In this document: one piece after another, positions 17,210 through 24,698 of the stretch
Layout of the letters: every line of letters starts with the position of its first letter
How positions within the stretch are numbered: position 1 is the first letter of the stretch
NCBI GenBank assembly: GCA_029866125.1
Contig: JARWZZ010000019.1
Location: 186,001 to 250,000 of the forward strand
Source of the DNA: Limnobacter sp.
Lineage (GTDB): Bacteria; Pseudomonadota; Gammaproteobacteria; Burkholderiales; Burkholderiaceae_B
DNA: 64,000 nucleotides
Direction: 5' to 3'
Notes under the pieces: model-generated
Told to the model about the DNA's origin: nothing
Database searches by the model: none
The model's input: only the letters and a program-made list of their open reading frames with translations
Program-made: the position numbers and the translations under genes

Positions 17210-18031
17210 TTAAAGATTACGCGGACCAAGCGCTTGACTCAGCACTTTGATCAAGTGAGGAGTATAAACCTTGGGACTGACCAAGGGGCCTGAATGTGGG
17301 GCGATTGCCTCTTGCATGCATTGTGCGGGAAAGGTTTGTGCCGTCAAATCAGGGCTGACAATTTGGTCGTGTTGGCTGTATAAGGCTACAAACTGTTTGT
17401 TTGGAAACTCACGACCTGTCGCTGTGAAGTTCAACTTGAGGTGCGACGTGAGGTCCATGTCCAGCATGGATTGAAGGTCAGCGCGAAGCTTATCGACATG
17501 TGCGGAGCGTGTAAATTTTTCGGCTTGTGCGCTCTGATACTCATTACCTGCTGAGGCATTAAGTTCTTCGGCACGCATCCAGAAGTCTTGCAATACCGTT
17601 TCAGGGTTTGTCGAAAGCCTGTTCAGCATGCGCTCGACCAGCCGTCTTGGTGTACCTGTTTGCCCGCGTTCTTGGGCGGTAAATCGAGTAAATCCGTGAA
17701 GGCCCACCAAGGATGCCCAAGTGCAGGGCAATTCCAGCAGCTTGGCAAAACCCAATGAATGACCAATACCCATGGCGGTTGAGCCTGTTTTTATAAGCAT
17801 TTCGGGCGTTTCAGGCGCTTTTGCCCAGTGGCTGCCCGTCCATTCATACACACCCGCGGGGCGTTCAAAGTAACCTTGCTCCAAGCCCAGTGTTTTGAAT
17901 TGCTGCATCAACGTTGGGTGTTCCTTGTTCAAATCCAAAAGCAGGGGGTTGAAGAAGTCCAGCGAATACGCCCAGCCGTGGGCAAACATACAAACAGGTT
18001 GTAAGGTGAGGTCAAGCACGTGTTGACTCAA
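17210..18031 (-). CDS. Alpha/beta-hydrolase in biotin operon, candidate pimeloyl-ACP methyl ester esterase
   Basis: 273 residues in the open frame (TTG start; GTG 18019 overlapping the bioF stop is an alternative). An oxyanion HGW motif (CMFAHGWAYS) and a nucleophile elbow GHSLG (Ser92) are seen. Asp222 (SQHDQIVSP) and His246 (APHSGPLVSP) sit at the places expected for the triad. Known BioH proteins have HGWG and GWSxG; this one is longer and quite different between these motifs. Its place between bioF and bioC, with no other esterase in the operon, argues that it hydrolyses pimeloyl-ACP methyl ester, the BioH step. That function is inference; it is not an obvious BioH, BioG, BioK, BioJ or BioV orthologue. 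Confidence 0.7.
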   Translation of the reverse strand: MSQHVLDLTLQPVCMFAHGWAYSLDFFNPLLLDLNKEHPTLMQQFKTLGLEQGYFERPAGVYEWTGSHWAKAPETPEMLIKTGSTAMGIGHSLGFAKLLELPCTWASLVGLHGFTRFTAQERGQTGTPRRLVERMLNRLSTNPETVLQDFWMRAEELNASAGNEYQSAQAEKFTRSAHVDKLRADLQSMLDMDLTSHLKLNFTATGREFPNKQFVALYSQHDQIVSPDLTAQTFPAQCMQEAIAPHSGPLVSPKVYTPHLIKVLSQALGPRNL

Positions 18032-19193
18032 GTGCTTGAATCAGCCGTTCCAAGTCCTTCAACTGATGCCCGCAGTTCAACGCAATTCGCACCCTTGCTG
18101 TGTGGGGCGGGACGGTGGGTGGGCGTACGGCAGAGGTGATCAGTCCCTGTTGAAGCAAATGCTGCTTCAGGCGTATGGAGTCATCGGCCTCACCTGCAAT
18201 CACCGGGACGATGTGGGTGCTGGATGTGCCGCAATTCCAGCCAGACTCTGCAAGCATGGACCGAAATTGATCGGACAGGTCATGCAGGTGTTTACGTTCA
18301 GCTGTGAGTGAGGGGATTAAGCGAAGCGCTTCACTGACTGCCCCCACAGTGAACGGCGAAGGGGCAGTGGAATACACAAAGCCAGTGCAGCGATTCACCA
18401 GGTAGAGTTTGACGGCATGGCTGCATGCAATGTAGGCACCGCTGACGCCCACGGCCTTGCTGAATGTACCCATAACAACCCACAAGCCTAAGGCTTTGAG
18501 TGCCTCAATGGCTGGGCTGGTTAAGGCGCCTAAACCTCGGCCTTCCGGCCCCCACACGCCGGTTGCATGGGCCTCGTCGATGTAAACCAAGGCTTGATGT
18601 TGCAGGGCAAGGTCTGCCAGTGCCAGCACAGGAAGTTGGTCCCCATCCATGCCAAATACGGATTCAGTTGCGATAATTTTTTGCTGTTTGGGGTGCTTGT
18701 TCAGCAGCTCTTCCAGATGAGCCAAATCATTGTGCCGAAAGCGGACTTGCTTCACCCCTGCCAATTTACAGGCATGGTGAAGGCTGGCGTGGTTCAGCCT
18801 GTCAGTCAGTACGACAGGCTCCTCGCCCCAAAGCTGCTTGTCCAGTAAAGTGGACAATGCGCCAGCATTGGCTTGGTAGCCTGTGGCAAAAACCAGTGCG
18901 GCCTGGCTGCGCTTGAATTCAGCAACTTGATTTTCAAGCGCCTCAAAGCAGGGTAGGTTGCCGGACAGCAATCGCGAGCCGGTGGCGCCCGCGCCGTGTT
19001 CTTGCGCACACGCAATTCCTGCGGCTAGCACAGCGGGGTGTCGGCTCAGTTGCAGGTAATCGTTGCTGGAAAAGTCCAGAAGCTGGGGTGCCTCAACCGA
19101 AGATTGAGCAGTGGCTTGGCGGGGTAAAACCCGCTTGAGTCCCACTTTGTCCAGTTCAGCAAGCTCTGATTCGCAACGTTGGTTCAAGTTCAC
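18012..19193 (-). CDS. bioF: 8-amino-7-oxononanoate synthase
   Basis: 393 residues with a GTG start. BioF condenses pimeloyl-ACP with alanine, releasing CO2, using PLP. It shows SSNDYLQLSRHP near the N-terminus and GSRLLSGN, the oxoamine synthase signature. YIDEAHATGVWGPEGRG carries the PLP-contacting Asp and His, and the Schiff-base Lys is in GTFSKAVGVSGAYI. The length matches E. coli BioF (384). It starts only 21 bp after rng and its stop overlaps the next gene, so the biotin genes may be read through from the maf-rng unit. Confidence 0.96.
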   Translation of the reverse strand: MNLNQRCESELAELDKVGLKRVLPRQATAQSSVEAPQLLDFSSNDYLQLSRHPAVLAAGIACAQEHGAGATGSRLLSGNLPCFEALENQVAEFKRSQAALVFATGYQANAGALSTLLDKQLWGEEPVVLTDRLNHASLHHACKLAGVKQVRFRHNDLAHLEELLNKHPKQQKIIATESVFGMDGDQLPVLALADLALQHQALVYIDEAHATGVWGPEGRGLGALTSPAIEALKALGLWVVMGTFSKAVGVSGAYIACSHAVKLYLVNRCTGFVYSTAPSPFTVGAVSEALRLIPSLTAERKHLHDLSDQFRSMLAESGWNCGTSSTHIVPVIAGEADDSIRLKQHLLQQGLITSAVRPPTVPPHTARVRIALNCGHQLKDLERLIQALESTRA

Positions 19194-19214
19194 GGATTTT
19201 GCTCGTTGCCAAAC

Positions 19215-20696
19215 TCAAGTCAATATGATGTCGTAATGCTCTTGCACAAACAGGTTGTCCACTTGCAAGGTAATGGGTTTGCCCACAAACTCTTCCAGCA
19301 TGCCCAAATGCTGCGCTTCCTCTTCAAGAAACAGGTCGATTACCGCTGGGTTCGCCAAAATGCGGAATTCTTTGGGGTTGAATTGTTTGGACTCTCGCAC
19401 AATTTCCCGCATGATTTCATAGCAAACCGTTTGGGCGGTTTTAACCTGACCTTTGCCTTGGCAGGACGGGCAGGGCTCGCACAGCAAATGGGCAAGGCTT
19501 TCGCGTGTGCGTTTGCGCGTCATTTCCACCAAGCCCAGTGCCGAGAAGTTGGTCACTGTGGTTCGTGCGCGGTCGCGGTCCAGTGCCTTTTGCAGCTCTT
19601 CAAGCACGCTGGTTCGGTTGCTTTCTGTACTCATGTCAATAAAGTCAATGACGATGATGCCACCCAAGTTGCGCAAACGCAGTTGGCGTGCGATGGCTTG
19701 TGCCGCTTCCAAATTGGTTTTGAAGACAGTTTCTTCAAAGTTACGCGCGCCAATGTAGCCGCCCGTGTTCACATCCACGGTGGTCAATGCTTCGGTTTGG
19801 TCAATAATCAAATACCCGCCTGATTTCAAATCCACCCGGCGGCCCAGGGCCCTTTGCAGCTCTTCTTCCACGTTGTACATTTCAAACAGTGGGCGTTCAC
19901 CTTGGTGCAGTTTTAGGCGGTCTTTCACCTCGGGCGCATAGGTTTCAGCAAACTCAATCAGGCTGCGCAGGCTTTCTTTGGAGTCCACCACAATCATGGT
20001 GGTGTCAGTGCTCACCAAATCACGCACCACGCGCTGGCCCATGTTCAGGTCTTGATAAATCAAGCTGGGTGCGGGCAAGCGTTTGGTCAAGTCCAGCATT
20101 TCTCTCCAGCGGCGTTGCAGGTATTGCACATCGGCAATCAATTCGTCGGCATTGGCCTCTTCCGCATGGGTGCGCACAATAAAGCCACCGTGGTTTTCGT
20201 CAGGCATTAGGCTAGCCACTTTGGCACGCAGTTCTTCGCGTTCTTGTTCGTCTTCAATACGCTGGGATACACCAATGTGCGGGTCTTGAGGCAAGTGGAC
20301 CAACATGCGGCCTGCAAGGCTAATTTGGGTGGTCAAGCGGGCGCCTTTGGTGCCCAAAGGGTCTTTGCTGACTTGAACAATCAGCGATTGCCCTTCAAAC
20401 AACATTTTTTCAATGGGTGGGGGCTGCACCGCCCCCTGCTTGGATTGGTGGTGGTTGTAAGCCCGGTGCTCCCACAGGTCGGCCACATGCAAAAAGGCAG
20501 CACGCTCTAGCCCCACGTCAATAAAAGCGGACTGCATGCCCGGCAGCACGCGGACCACCTTGCCCAAATACACATTGCCCACAATGCCCCGAGTGGAGGT
20601 TCGTTCTATGTGAAGCTCCTGGACTGCACCGTGCTGTACCACAGCCACCCGCGTCTCTTGAGGGGTTACATTCACCAAAATCTGTTCGTTAATCAT
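19215..20696 (-). CDS. rng: Ribonuclease G
   Basis: 493 residues, an endoribonuclease of the RNase E/G family that matures the 16S rRNA 5' end and takes part in mRNA decay. The N-terminal S1 RNA-binding domain is visible (NVYLGKVVRVLPGMQSAFID). The catalytic DNase-I-like region holds GGIIVIDFIDM with the metal-binding Asp, followed by the conserved RARTTVTNFSALGLVEMTRK. The CxxC zinc-link is CPSC near residue 425. It lacks the long C-terminal scaffold arm of RNase E, so it is RNase G. It lies 51 bp after maf on the same strand. Confidence 0.95.
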   Translation of the reverse strand: MINEQILVNVTPQETRVAVVQHGAVQELHIERTSTRGIVGNVYLGKVVRVLPGMQSAFIDVGLERAAFLHVADLWEHRAYNHHQSKQGAVQPPPIEKMLFEGQSLIVQVSKDPLGTKGARLTTQISLAGRMLVHLPQDPHIGVSQRIEDEQEREELRAKVASLMPDENHGGFIVRTHAEEANADELIADVQYLQRRWREMLDLTKRLPAPSLIYQDLNMGQRVVRDLVSTDTTMIVVDSKESLRSLIEFAETYAPEVKDRLKLHQGERPLFEMYNVEEELQRALGRRVDLKSGGYLIIDQTEALTTVDVNTGGYIGARNFEETVFKTNLEAAQAIARQLRLRNLGGIIVIDFIDMSTESNRTSVLEELQKALDRDRARTTVTNFSALGLVEMTRKRTRESLAHLLCEPCPSCQGKGQVKTAQTVCYEIMREIVRESKQFNPKEFRILANPAVIDLFLEEEAQHLGMLEEFVGKPITLQVDNLFVQEHYDIILT

Positions 20697-20747
20697 CCGA
20701 CCTGCTTCTGCTGATTTATTGCTTATGTTTGTTGATGCTTTGTTCGA

Positions 20748-21440
20748 TTATTCCTGATTTGACACCGCTTGGCGCAAGAGTTCAGCGGTTTCGAACAAGG
20801 GCAACCCCATGATGCCAGAATGACTGCCTGAAATCCGTCGAACGTACCGCCCCGCTATCCCCTGAATGCCGTAGGCTCCCGCTTTGTCGAAGGGTTCGCC
20901 ACTGCTGATGTAAGCTTGAATGAATTCTGAGGGTAGCCTTGCAAACCCCACATCCGACGTCTGGACTGTTTGAAACATAGCCCCAGTTTTGATGACCCCA
21001 ACCGCTACCCCGGTATGCACTTGGTGGGTTTGGCCCGACAAGGCGCTCAGCATGCTTTGCGCTTCGCTTGCGTTTTGTGGCTTTCCTAAAATTTTGCCGT
21101 TAAGGGCCACCGTGGTGTCAGAGGCTAAAACAATGTCGCAACCCAAGCTGTGGCGTTCACCGTTCTTGATCGCTAACTTTAGGCTTTCCATCGCCAATTG
21201 CAGCTTCAAGCGTGTTACGCGTTGTACATAAACAAGTGGGTCCTCGCCGGGTAGGGGGTCTTCAAGGCGTTCAGCCTCGGGGCCAGTTTGAGCCAGAAAA
21301 ACTTCGGGATGAATACCCAGTGTGCTGATCAGTTCTTTTCGGCGTGGGCTTTTGGAAGCCAGCCAGATGGAGGCGGGCAGGCCCATGTTTTCAGGCTTAA
21401 TTGGGGTAGGAGCGGGGGCGTGAGTGGGGGTGGTGGTCAT
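20748..21440 (-). CDS. maf: Maf-like nucleotide pyrophosphatase
   Basis: 230 residues, a Maf/YhdE-type house-cleaning nucleoside triphosphate pyrophosphatase. The conserved start WLASKSPRRKELISTLG contains the SxRR loop. LASDTTVALNGKILGKP holds the catalytic Asp and the metal/phosphate region, and the C-terminal DKAGAYGIQGIAGRYV motif is complete. The start gives an extra Pro/Thr-rich 18-residue lead (MTTTPTHAPAPTPIKPEN). Met19 at 21386 would give the usual family length, so the start is uncertain. A six-copy 8-bp tandem repeat lies just upstream. The gene sits between rlmH and rng. Confidence 0.9.
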   Translation of the reverse strand: MTTTPTHAPAPTPIKPENMGLPASIWLASKSPRRKELISTLGIHPEVFLAQTGPEAERLEDPLPGEDPLVYVQRVTRLKLQLAMESLKLAIKNGERHSLGCDIVLASDTTVALNGKILGKPQNASEAQSMLSALSGQTHQVHTGVAVGVIKTGAMFQTVQTSDVGFARLPSEFIQAYISSGEPFDKAGAYGIQGIAGRYVRRISGSHSGIMGLPLFETAELLRQAVSNQE

Positions 21441-21450
21441 GTCAGTGGCG

Positions 21451-21498
21451 CAGTTAAACAGTCAAACAGTCAAGCAGTCAAGCAGTGAAGCAGTCCAA
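21451..21498. repeat. Six-copy 8-bp tandem repeat between rlmH and maf
   Basis: An 8-bp unit (consensus CAGTCAAG on the plus strand) occurs six times end to end, with variants CAGTTAAA, CAGTCAAA, CAGTCAAG, CAGTCAAG, CAGTGAAG and CAGTCCAA. It begins 10 bp before the maf start, so it falls in the maf 5' leader. On the coding strand several units read CTTGACTG. Copy-number change would alter the spacing between rlmH and maf. Confidence 0.9.
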
Positions 21499-21525
21499 GA
21501 TTAGTCGTGCCCATTTTCGCCCAAA

Positions 21526-21996
21526 CTACTCGCGGTGATAGGGGTGCCCTACGATTATGGACCATGCACGGTACAAAGCTTCCGCTGCAAGCACGCGCAC
21601 TAAGGCGTGCGGCAGGGTCAGGTCGGACAATTTCCACATGGTTTGGCATTCGGCTTTGAACTTGGAGTCCAAGCCATCGGCACTGCCAATGACCAAACAC
21701 AGGCTTTCGCCGCTGTCATGCCACTTTAAGAGTTGTTCAGCCAATTGGGTGCTGCGTAAGTTTTTGCCGCGCTCGTCCAATGCCACTACCAAACTTCCTT
21801 TGGGAATGGCTGCACGAATGCGTTCAGCCTCCAAAGCCAAAATCGTTTCCACAGGTTTGCCAGTAGAGCGGTCTTCAGGTTTGAGTTCTTTGATGTCCAG
21901 CTTCCATTCAGGCGGGAAGCGTTTGAGGAATTGCTGGGTCGCTTCCTGTGCCCACGGTTCAATTTTGTGGGACAGGGCGACGATCGTGATTTTCAT
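21526..21996 (-). CDS. rlmH: 23S rRNA pseudouridine-1915 N3-methyltransferase
   Basis: 156 residues, the usual RlmH length (E. coli 155). This SPOUT enzyme methylates pseudouridine 1915 in helix 69 of 23S rRNA. Family landmarks are LVVALDERGKNLRSTQLAEQ, CLVIGSADGLD with the SAM-binding glycines, and a C-terminal knot region ending HPYHRE. Its ATG overlaps the stop of the ccdB-like gene as ATGA, so translation is probably coupled to the toxin gene. In most relatives rlmH follows rsfS directly. Confidence 0.95.
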   Translation of the reverse strand: MKITIVALSHKIEPWAQEATQQFLKRFPPEWKLDIKELKPEDRSTGKPVETILALEAERIRAAIPKGSLVVALDERGKNLRSTQLAEQLLKWHDSGESLCLVIGSADGLDSKFKAECQTMWKLSDLTLPHALVRVLAAEALYRAWSIIVGHPYHRE

Positions 21997-22313
21997 TCAT
22001 ATCCCTGGAATAAAAAATCCAGAGCCCCCGTAATTACTGCCTGCTCATTCGACAGGTTGATCACTGGCTGTTTGAGTTCCCGCGCCGGTATGGCTGCCAT
22101 TTTGGGTGTTTCCAGCAGGCAGTCCTGCCCGTCAACAGAAAATACAGGGGTTAGGCGACCGGGTAGCTTCACTTCTGGAAAATATTCCAGACTCCGCAGT
22201 GGGATCACCATTCGAGTGTCTAGGCCGGAGAAGAGGTCGCTTTGCACATCAAGAAGGTATGGGGTTGATGCCGAGTGTTTGCTCGTGTTTGGATACACAT
22301 CGAACTTGGCCAT
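21993..22313 (-). CDS. ccdB: CcdB-family toxin
   Basis: 106 residues from ATG 22313, which overlaps the ccdA stop as TAATG; the track start at 22328 lies inside ccdA. CcdB proteins poison DNA gyrase. The CcdB layout is clear: MAKFDVYPN, then LLDVQSDLFSGLDTRMVIPL (like the DVQSD...RRMVIPL of F-plasmid CcdB), MAAIPARELKQPV and a C-terminal helix. The tail reads FLFQGYE. In F-plasmid CcdB the end is FWGI, and the last three residues (Trp-Gly-Ile) are needed for killing; here Trp and Ile are replaced and one residue is added. Fold assignment is firm; toxicity is uncertain. Confidence 0.88.
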   Translation of the reverse strand: MAKFDVYPNTSKHSASTPYLLDVQSDLFSGLDTRMVIPLRSLEYFPEVKLPGRLTPVFSVDGQDCLLETPKMAAIPARELKQPVINLSNEQAVITGALDFLFQGYE

Positions 22314-22573
22314 TAAAAGGTTCTCCATTGATCCAATGGCAACCCTTCGTTTTTCACTGAGGCATTGTAGGCTTCAACAAAGTCGGCATGCTCCACTTTC
22401 CAGCGTCGTAGTAGTTCTTGCTGAATAAAATTTCGCAGGAATTGATCACAAACTTGTGACACATTGACGTCCAGAGATTTGGCCGCATCCAATACATCAA
22501 CACTCAAACTGAGGTTGATTGCTCTTTTGGAGCTTTTGTTTTTATGGGAATCTGCTTTGGCTGGATTGATCAT
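22313..22573 (-). CDS. ccdA: CcdA-family antitoxin
   Basis: 86 residues. CcdA antitoxins bind CcdB and repress their own operon. A ribbon-helix-helix N-terminal half is visible (RAINLSLSVDVLDAAKSLDV), and the C-terminal toxin-binding tail ends GLPLDQWRTF, a typical chromosomal CcdA ending. It precedes ccdB with a TAATG junction. The ATG directly abuts a palindromic operator-like element, leaving no room for a normal leader, so it may be leaderless or start at another codon. No other Met is available in the frame. Confidence 0.88.
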   Translation of the reverse strand: MINPAKADSHKNKSSKRAINLSLSVDVLDAAKSLDVNVSQVCDQFLRNFIQQELLRRWKVEHADFVEAYNASVKNEGLPLDQWRTF

Positions 22574-22605
22574 AAACTATGCGCATAATTGGATGCACAT
22601 AGTTT
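22574..22605 (-). promoter_or_regulatory. Palindromic operator candidate of the ccdAB module
   Basis: An inverted repeat AAACTATG ... CATAGTTT (perfect 8-bp arms, 22574-22581 and 22598-22605) encloses TATGCGCATA, itself a perfect 10-bp palindrome (22578-22587), and a second near copy ATGCACATA (22593-22601). The two ATGC(G/A)CATA units are 14 bp apart. The element ends exactly at the ccdA ATG. Such paired sites fit binding of two ribbon-helix-helix dimers, as in CcdA autoregulation. Confidence 0.6.
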
Positions 22606-22635
22606 ACGCTTTGATTTAGACGGGTGACAACCTTC

Positions 22636-23043
22636 TTAAATACCTGAGTGCGCCGGTGACATGTAATCCATGCCCGCAACAGGCTTGGACAAGCTGTGTG
22701 GGTTTAGCTTCATGCGCACAGCCTTGCCACCCCAGATTTCTTCCAGGTTGTAGTACTGGCGGATTGCGGGTTGCATGATGTGAACAACCACGTCGCCCAA
22801 ATCAACCAATACCCATTCGCCCGTGTCTTCGCCCTCGGTGCTTAGCACTTCGCCGCCACTTTCTTTCACTTTGTCGTGAACGTTGTTGGCCAAGGCGCGG
22901 GTTTGCCGGTTGGAGTTTGCTGAAGCAATCACAACGCGGTCAAAAACCGAGGTTAAACCAGTGGTGTCAAAAATTTGGATGTCTTGGGCTTTTACATCTT
23001 CGAGTGCGTCGATTACGACGCGTTGCAGCTTTTGCAGGTCCAT
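22636..23043 (-). CDS. rsfS: Ribosomal silencing factor RsfS
   Basis: 135 residues. RsfS (YbeB/Iojap family) binds ribosomal protein L14 and blocks subunit joining in starvation. Motifs are VIDALEDVKAQDIQIFDTTG at the N-terminus, VIASANSNRQTRALANNV and the conserved EWVLVDLGDVVVHIM. Length is normal for the family with a short C-terminal tail. It is 42 bp after nadD, the classic nadD-rsfS pair. Here the next gene is ccdA rather than rlmH. Confidence 0.95.
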   Translation of the reverse strand: MDLQKLQRVVIDALEDVKAQDIQIFDTTGLTSVFDRVVIASANSNRQTRALANNVHDKVKESGGEVLSTEGEDTGEWVLVDLGDVVVHIMQPAIRQYYNLEEIWGGKAVRMKLNPHSLSKPVAGMDYMSPAHSGI

Positions 23044-23085
23044 TCAGATTCGGAAAGTGTGTAGATGTTTGAAGTTTAACAAGTT

Positions 23086-23757
23086 TTAGCCCAATAAGCG
23101 ACCATAAACCGGATTAACTTTGAGGTACTCATAAACAGGTGGCGGTAAACCCGCTTTCAGCCTGTGCAATGCCGTCTCTTGAATTTCAGGGCTGGCTGAG
23201 GCGGCAAGGGTAAACTGGCGACGAATGTCCGTCGAGCTGACCGCGATGCGGGGCATGGGTATTCTGAACAATCGGTCCCTGGCCTGATGTTGTTTCAGCA
23301 CGTCGGGCACCACAAATGCGCCCAGTTGATCCCTGTCCACCACGCCAATCCGCGCATAGTCAAACAGGCTTTGCCAGTGCTTCCAGGTGTGCAGATTGGT
23401 TAATTGATCAGTGCCCAGAATGAAGCAAAATTGGTGGTTGGGGTGCAAGGTACTCAGGTGCTCCAGCGTGTTAACGGTGTAGCTGGGGCCTTCCTGTTCA
23501 ACCTCAAAAGGTTCTACCCGCCAAGACGGTACATCTTGTGTGGCCAGTTCAACCATGTGTTTGCGTATTTTGGCGGGGGCCAAATCGGCGTTGGCTTTTT
23601 GCCAAGGCTCGCCAGCGGGTAAAAACCACACTTCATCAGCCATGCACTGGGCTTGGGCCGAGCGGGCCATTTGCAAATGCCCCGTGTGAATGGGGTTAAA
23701 GCTGCCACCAATTAGGCAAACAATTTTACCCGCGGCTTTACTGGCGGTGGCGTTCAA
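23086..23757 (-). CDS. nadD: Nicotinate-nucleotide adenylyltransferase
   Basis: 223 residues. NadD makes deamido-NAD from nicotinate mononucleotide and ATP. The nucleotidyltransferase motif is clear: IGGSFNPIHTGHLQMA (GGSFNPxHxGH), with the C-terminal ISSTxxR-like motif seen as VSSTDIRRQF. The track start is TTG 23757, directly after the hemF TGA; no ATG lies close, so a TTG start with coupling to hemF is likely. It works with nadA, nadB and nadC elsewhere in this window. Confidence 0.94.
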   Translation of the reverse strand: MNATASKAAGKIVCLIGGSFNPIHTGHLQMARSAQAQCMADEVWFLPAGEPWQKANADLAPAKIRKHMVELATQDVPSWRVEPFEVEQEGPSYTVNTLEHLSTLHPNHQFCFILGTDQLTNLHTWKHWQSLFDYARIGVVDRDQLGAFVVPDVLKQHQARDRLFRIPMPRIAVSSTDIRRQFTLAASASPEIQETALHRLKAGLPPPVYEYLKVNPVYGRLLG

Positions 23758-24666
23758 TCAAGCCAGCCAATCTTTGTGAGGCAAAAAGTCGGTGTAAAGC
23801 TTGGCCTCCGGTGTGCCTGCCTCGGGCTTCCAGTCGTACCGCCATTTCACCTCGGGTGGCATGCTCATCAAAATTGATTCTGTGCGCCCACCACTTTGCA
23901 GGCCAAACAAGGTGCCCCGGTCAAACACCAAGTTGAATTCAACATAGCGGCCCCGGCGGTAGGCATGGAAATCCCGCTCGCGTTCGCCATAGGGTGTATC
24001 TTTTCTGCGTTGGGCGATGGGCAGGTAAGCATTCAAAAAGCTGTTGCCCACGCTTTGAGTCAGTGCAAAACTGTTGTCGAAGCCAAGTTCGGAAAAGTCA
24101 TCGAAAAACACACCGCCTACGCCCCTAGCCTCTTGCCTGTGCTTCAGGAAAAAATACTCATCACACCATTTTTTAAAACGTGGGTGGTAATCCGCGCCAA
24201 ACGGGTCCAGGGCGTCTTTGCAACTTTGATGGAAGTGCCGGGCGTCTTCTTCAAACCCATAATAGGGGGTTAAATCCATGCCGCCGCCAAACCACCAAAT
24301 GGATTCGCCTGCTGGGTTGGTGGCAGCAAACAAGCGCACATTCATGTGCACCGTGGGTACATAAGGGTTGCGGGGGTGAAACACCAGCGATACACCCATG
24401 GCCTCAAAAGAAGCGCCCGCCATTTCTGGCCGACTTGCTGTGGCCGAACCCGGCAGTTTGTTGCCCATCACATGGCTAAAATTCACGCCGCCCCGTTCCA
24501 GAAAGCTGCCGTTTTCCAACACACGGGTTTTGCCGCCGCCGCCCTCAGGGCGATCCCATTGGTCGGTGTGGAAGGGTTGTTCTTCCAACGCGGCCATGCC
24601 GTCGATGATCTGGGTTTGCAGCCCGGTAAAAAACTGCTTGGCTTTTAGCAAATCATCGCGGTTCAT
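23758..24666 (-). CDS. hemF: Oxygen-dependent coproporphyrinogen III oxidase
   Basis: 302 residues, same as the E. coli enzyme (299). It decarboxylates coproporphyrinogen III to protoporphyrinogen IX with oxygen. Family blocks seen: [20 protein letters not shown] near the N-terminus, [28 protein letters not shown] and [20 protein letters not shown]. It lies 32 bp after purD and its stop touches the nadD start. hemL elsewhere in the window feeds the same tetrapyrrole pathway. Confidence 0.96.
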   Translation of the reverse strand: MNRDDLLKAKQFFTGLQTQIIDGMAALEEQPFHTDQWDRPEGGGGKTRVLENGSFLERGGVNFSHVMGNKLPGSATASRPEMAGASFEAMGVSLVFHPRNPYVPTVHMNVRLFAATNPAGESIWWFGGGMDLTPYYGFEEDARHFHQSCKDALDPFGADYHPRFKKWCDEYFFLKHRQEARGVGGVFFDDFSELGFDNSFALTQSVGNSFLNAYLPIAQRRKDTPYGERERDFHAYRRGRYVEFNLVFDRGTLFGLQSGGRTESILMSMPPEVKWRYDWKPEAGTPEAKLYTDFLPHKDWLA

Positions 24667-24698
24667 GACTGTGTTTTCCTTCCTTTTTGGTGTGTTTT

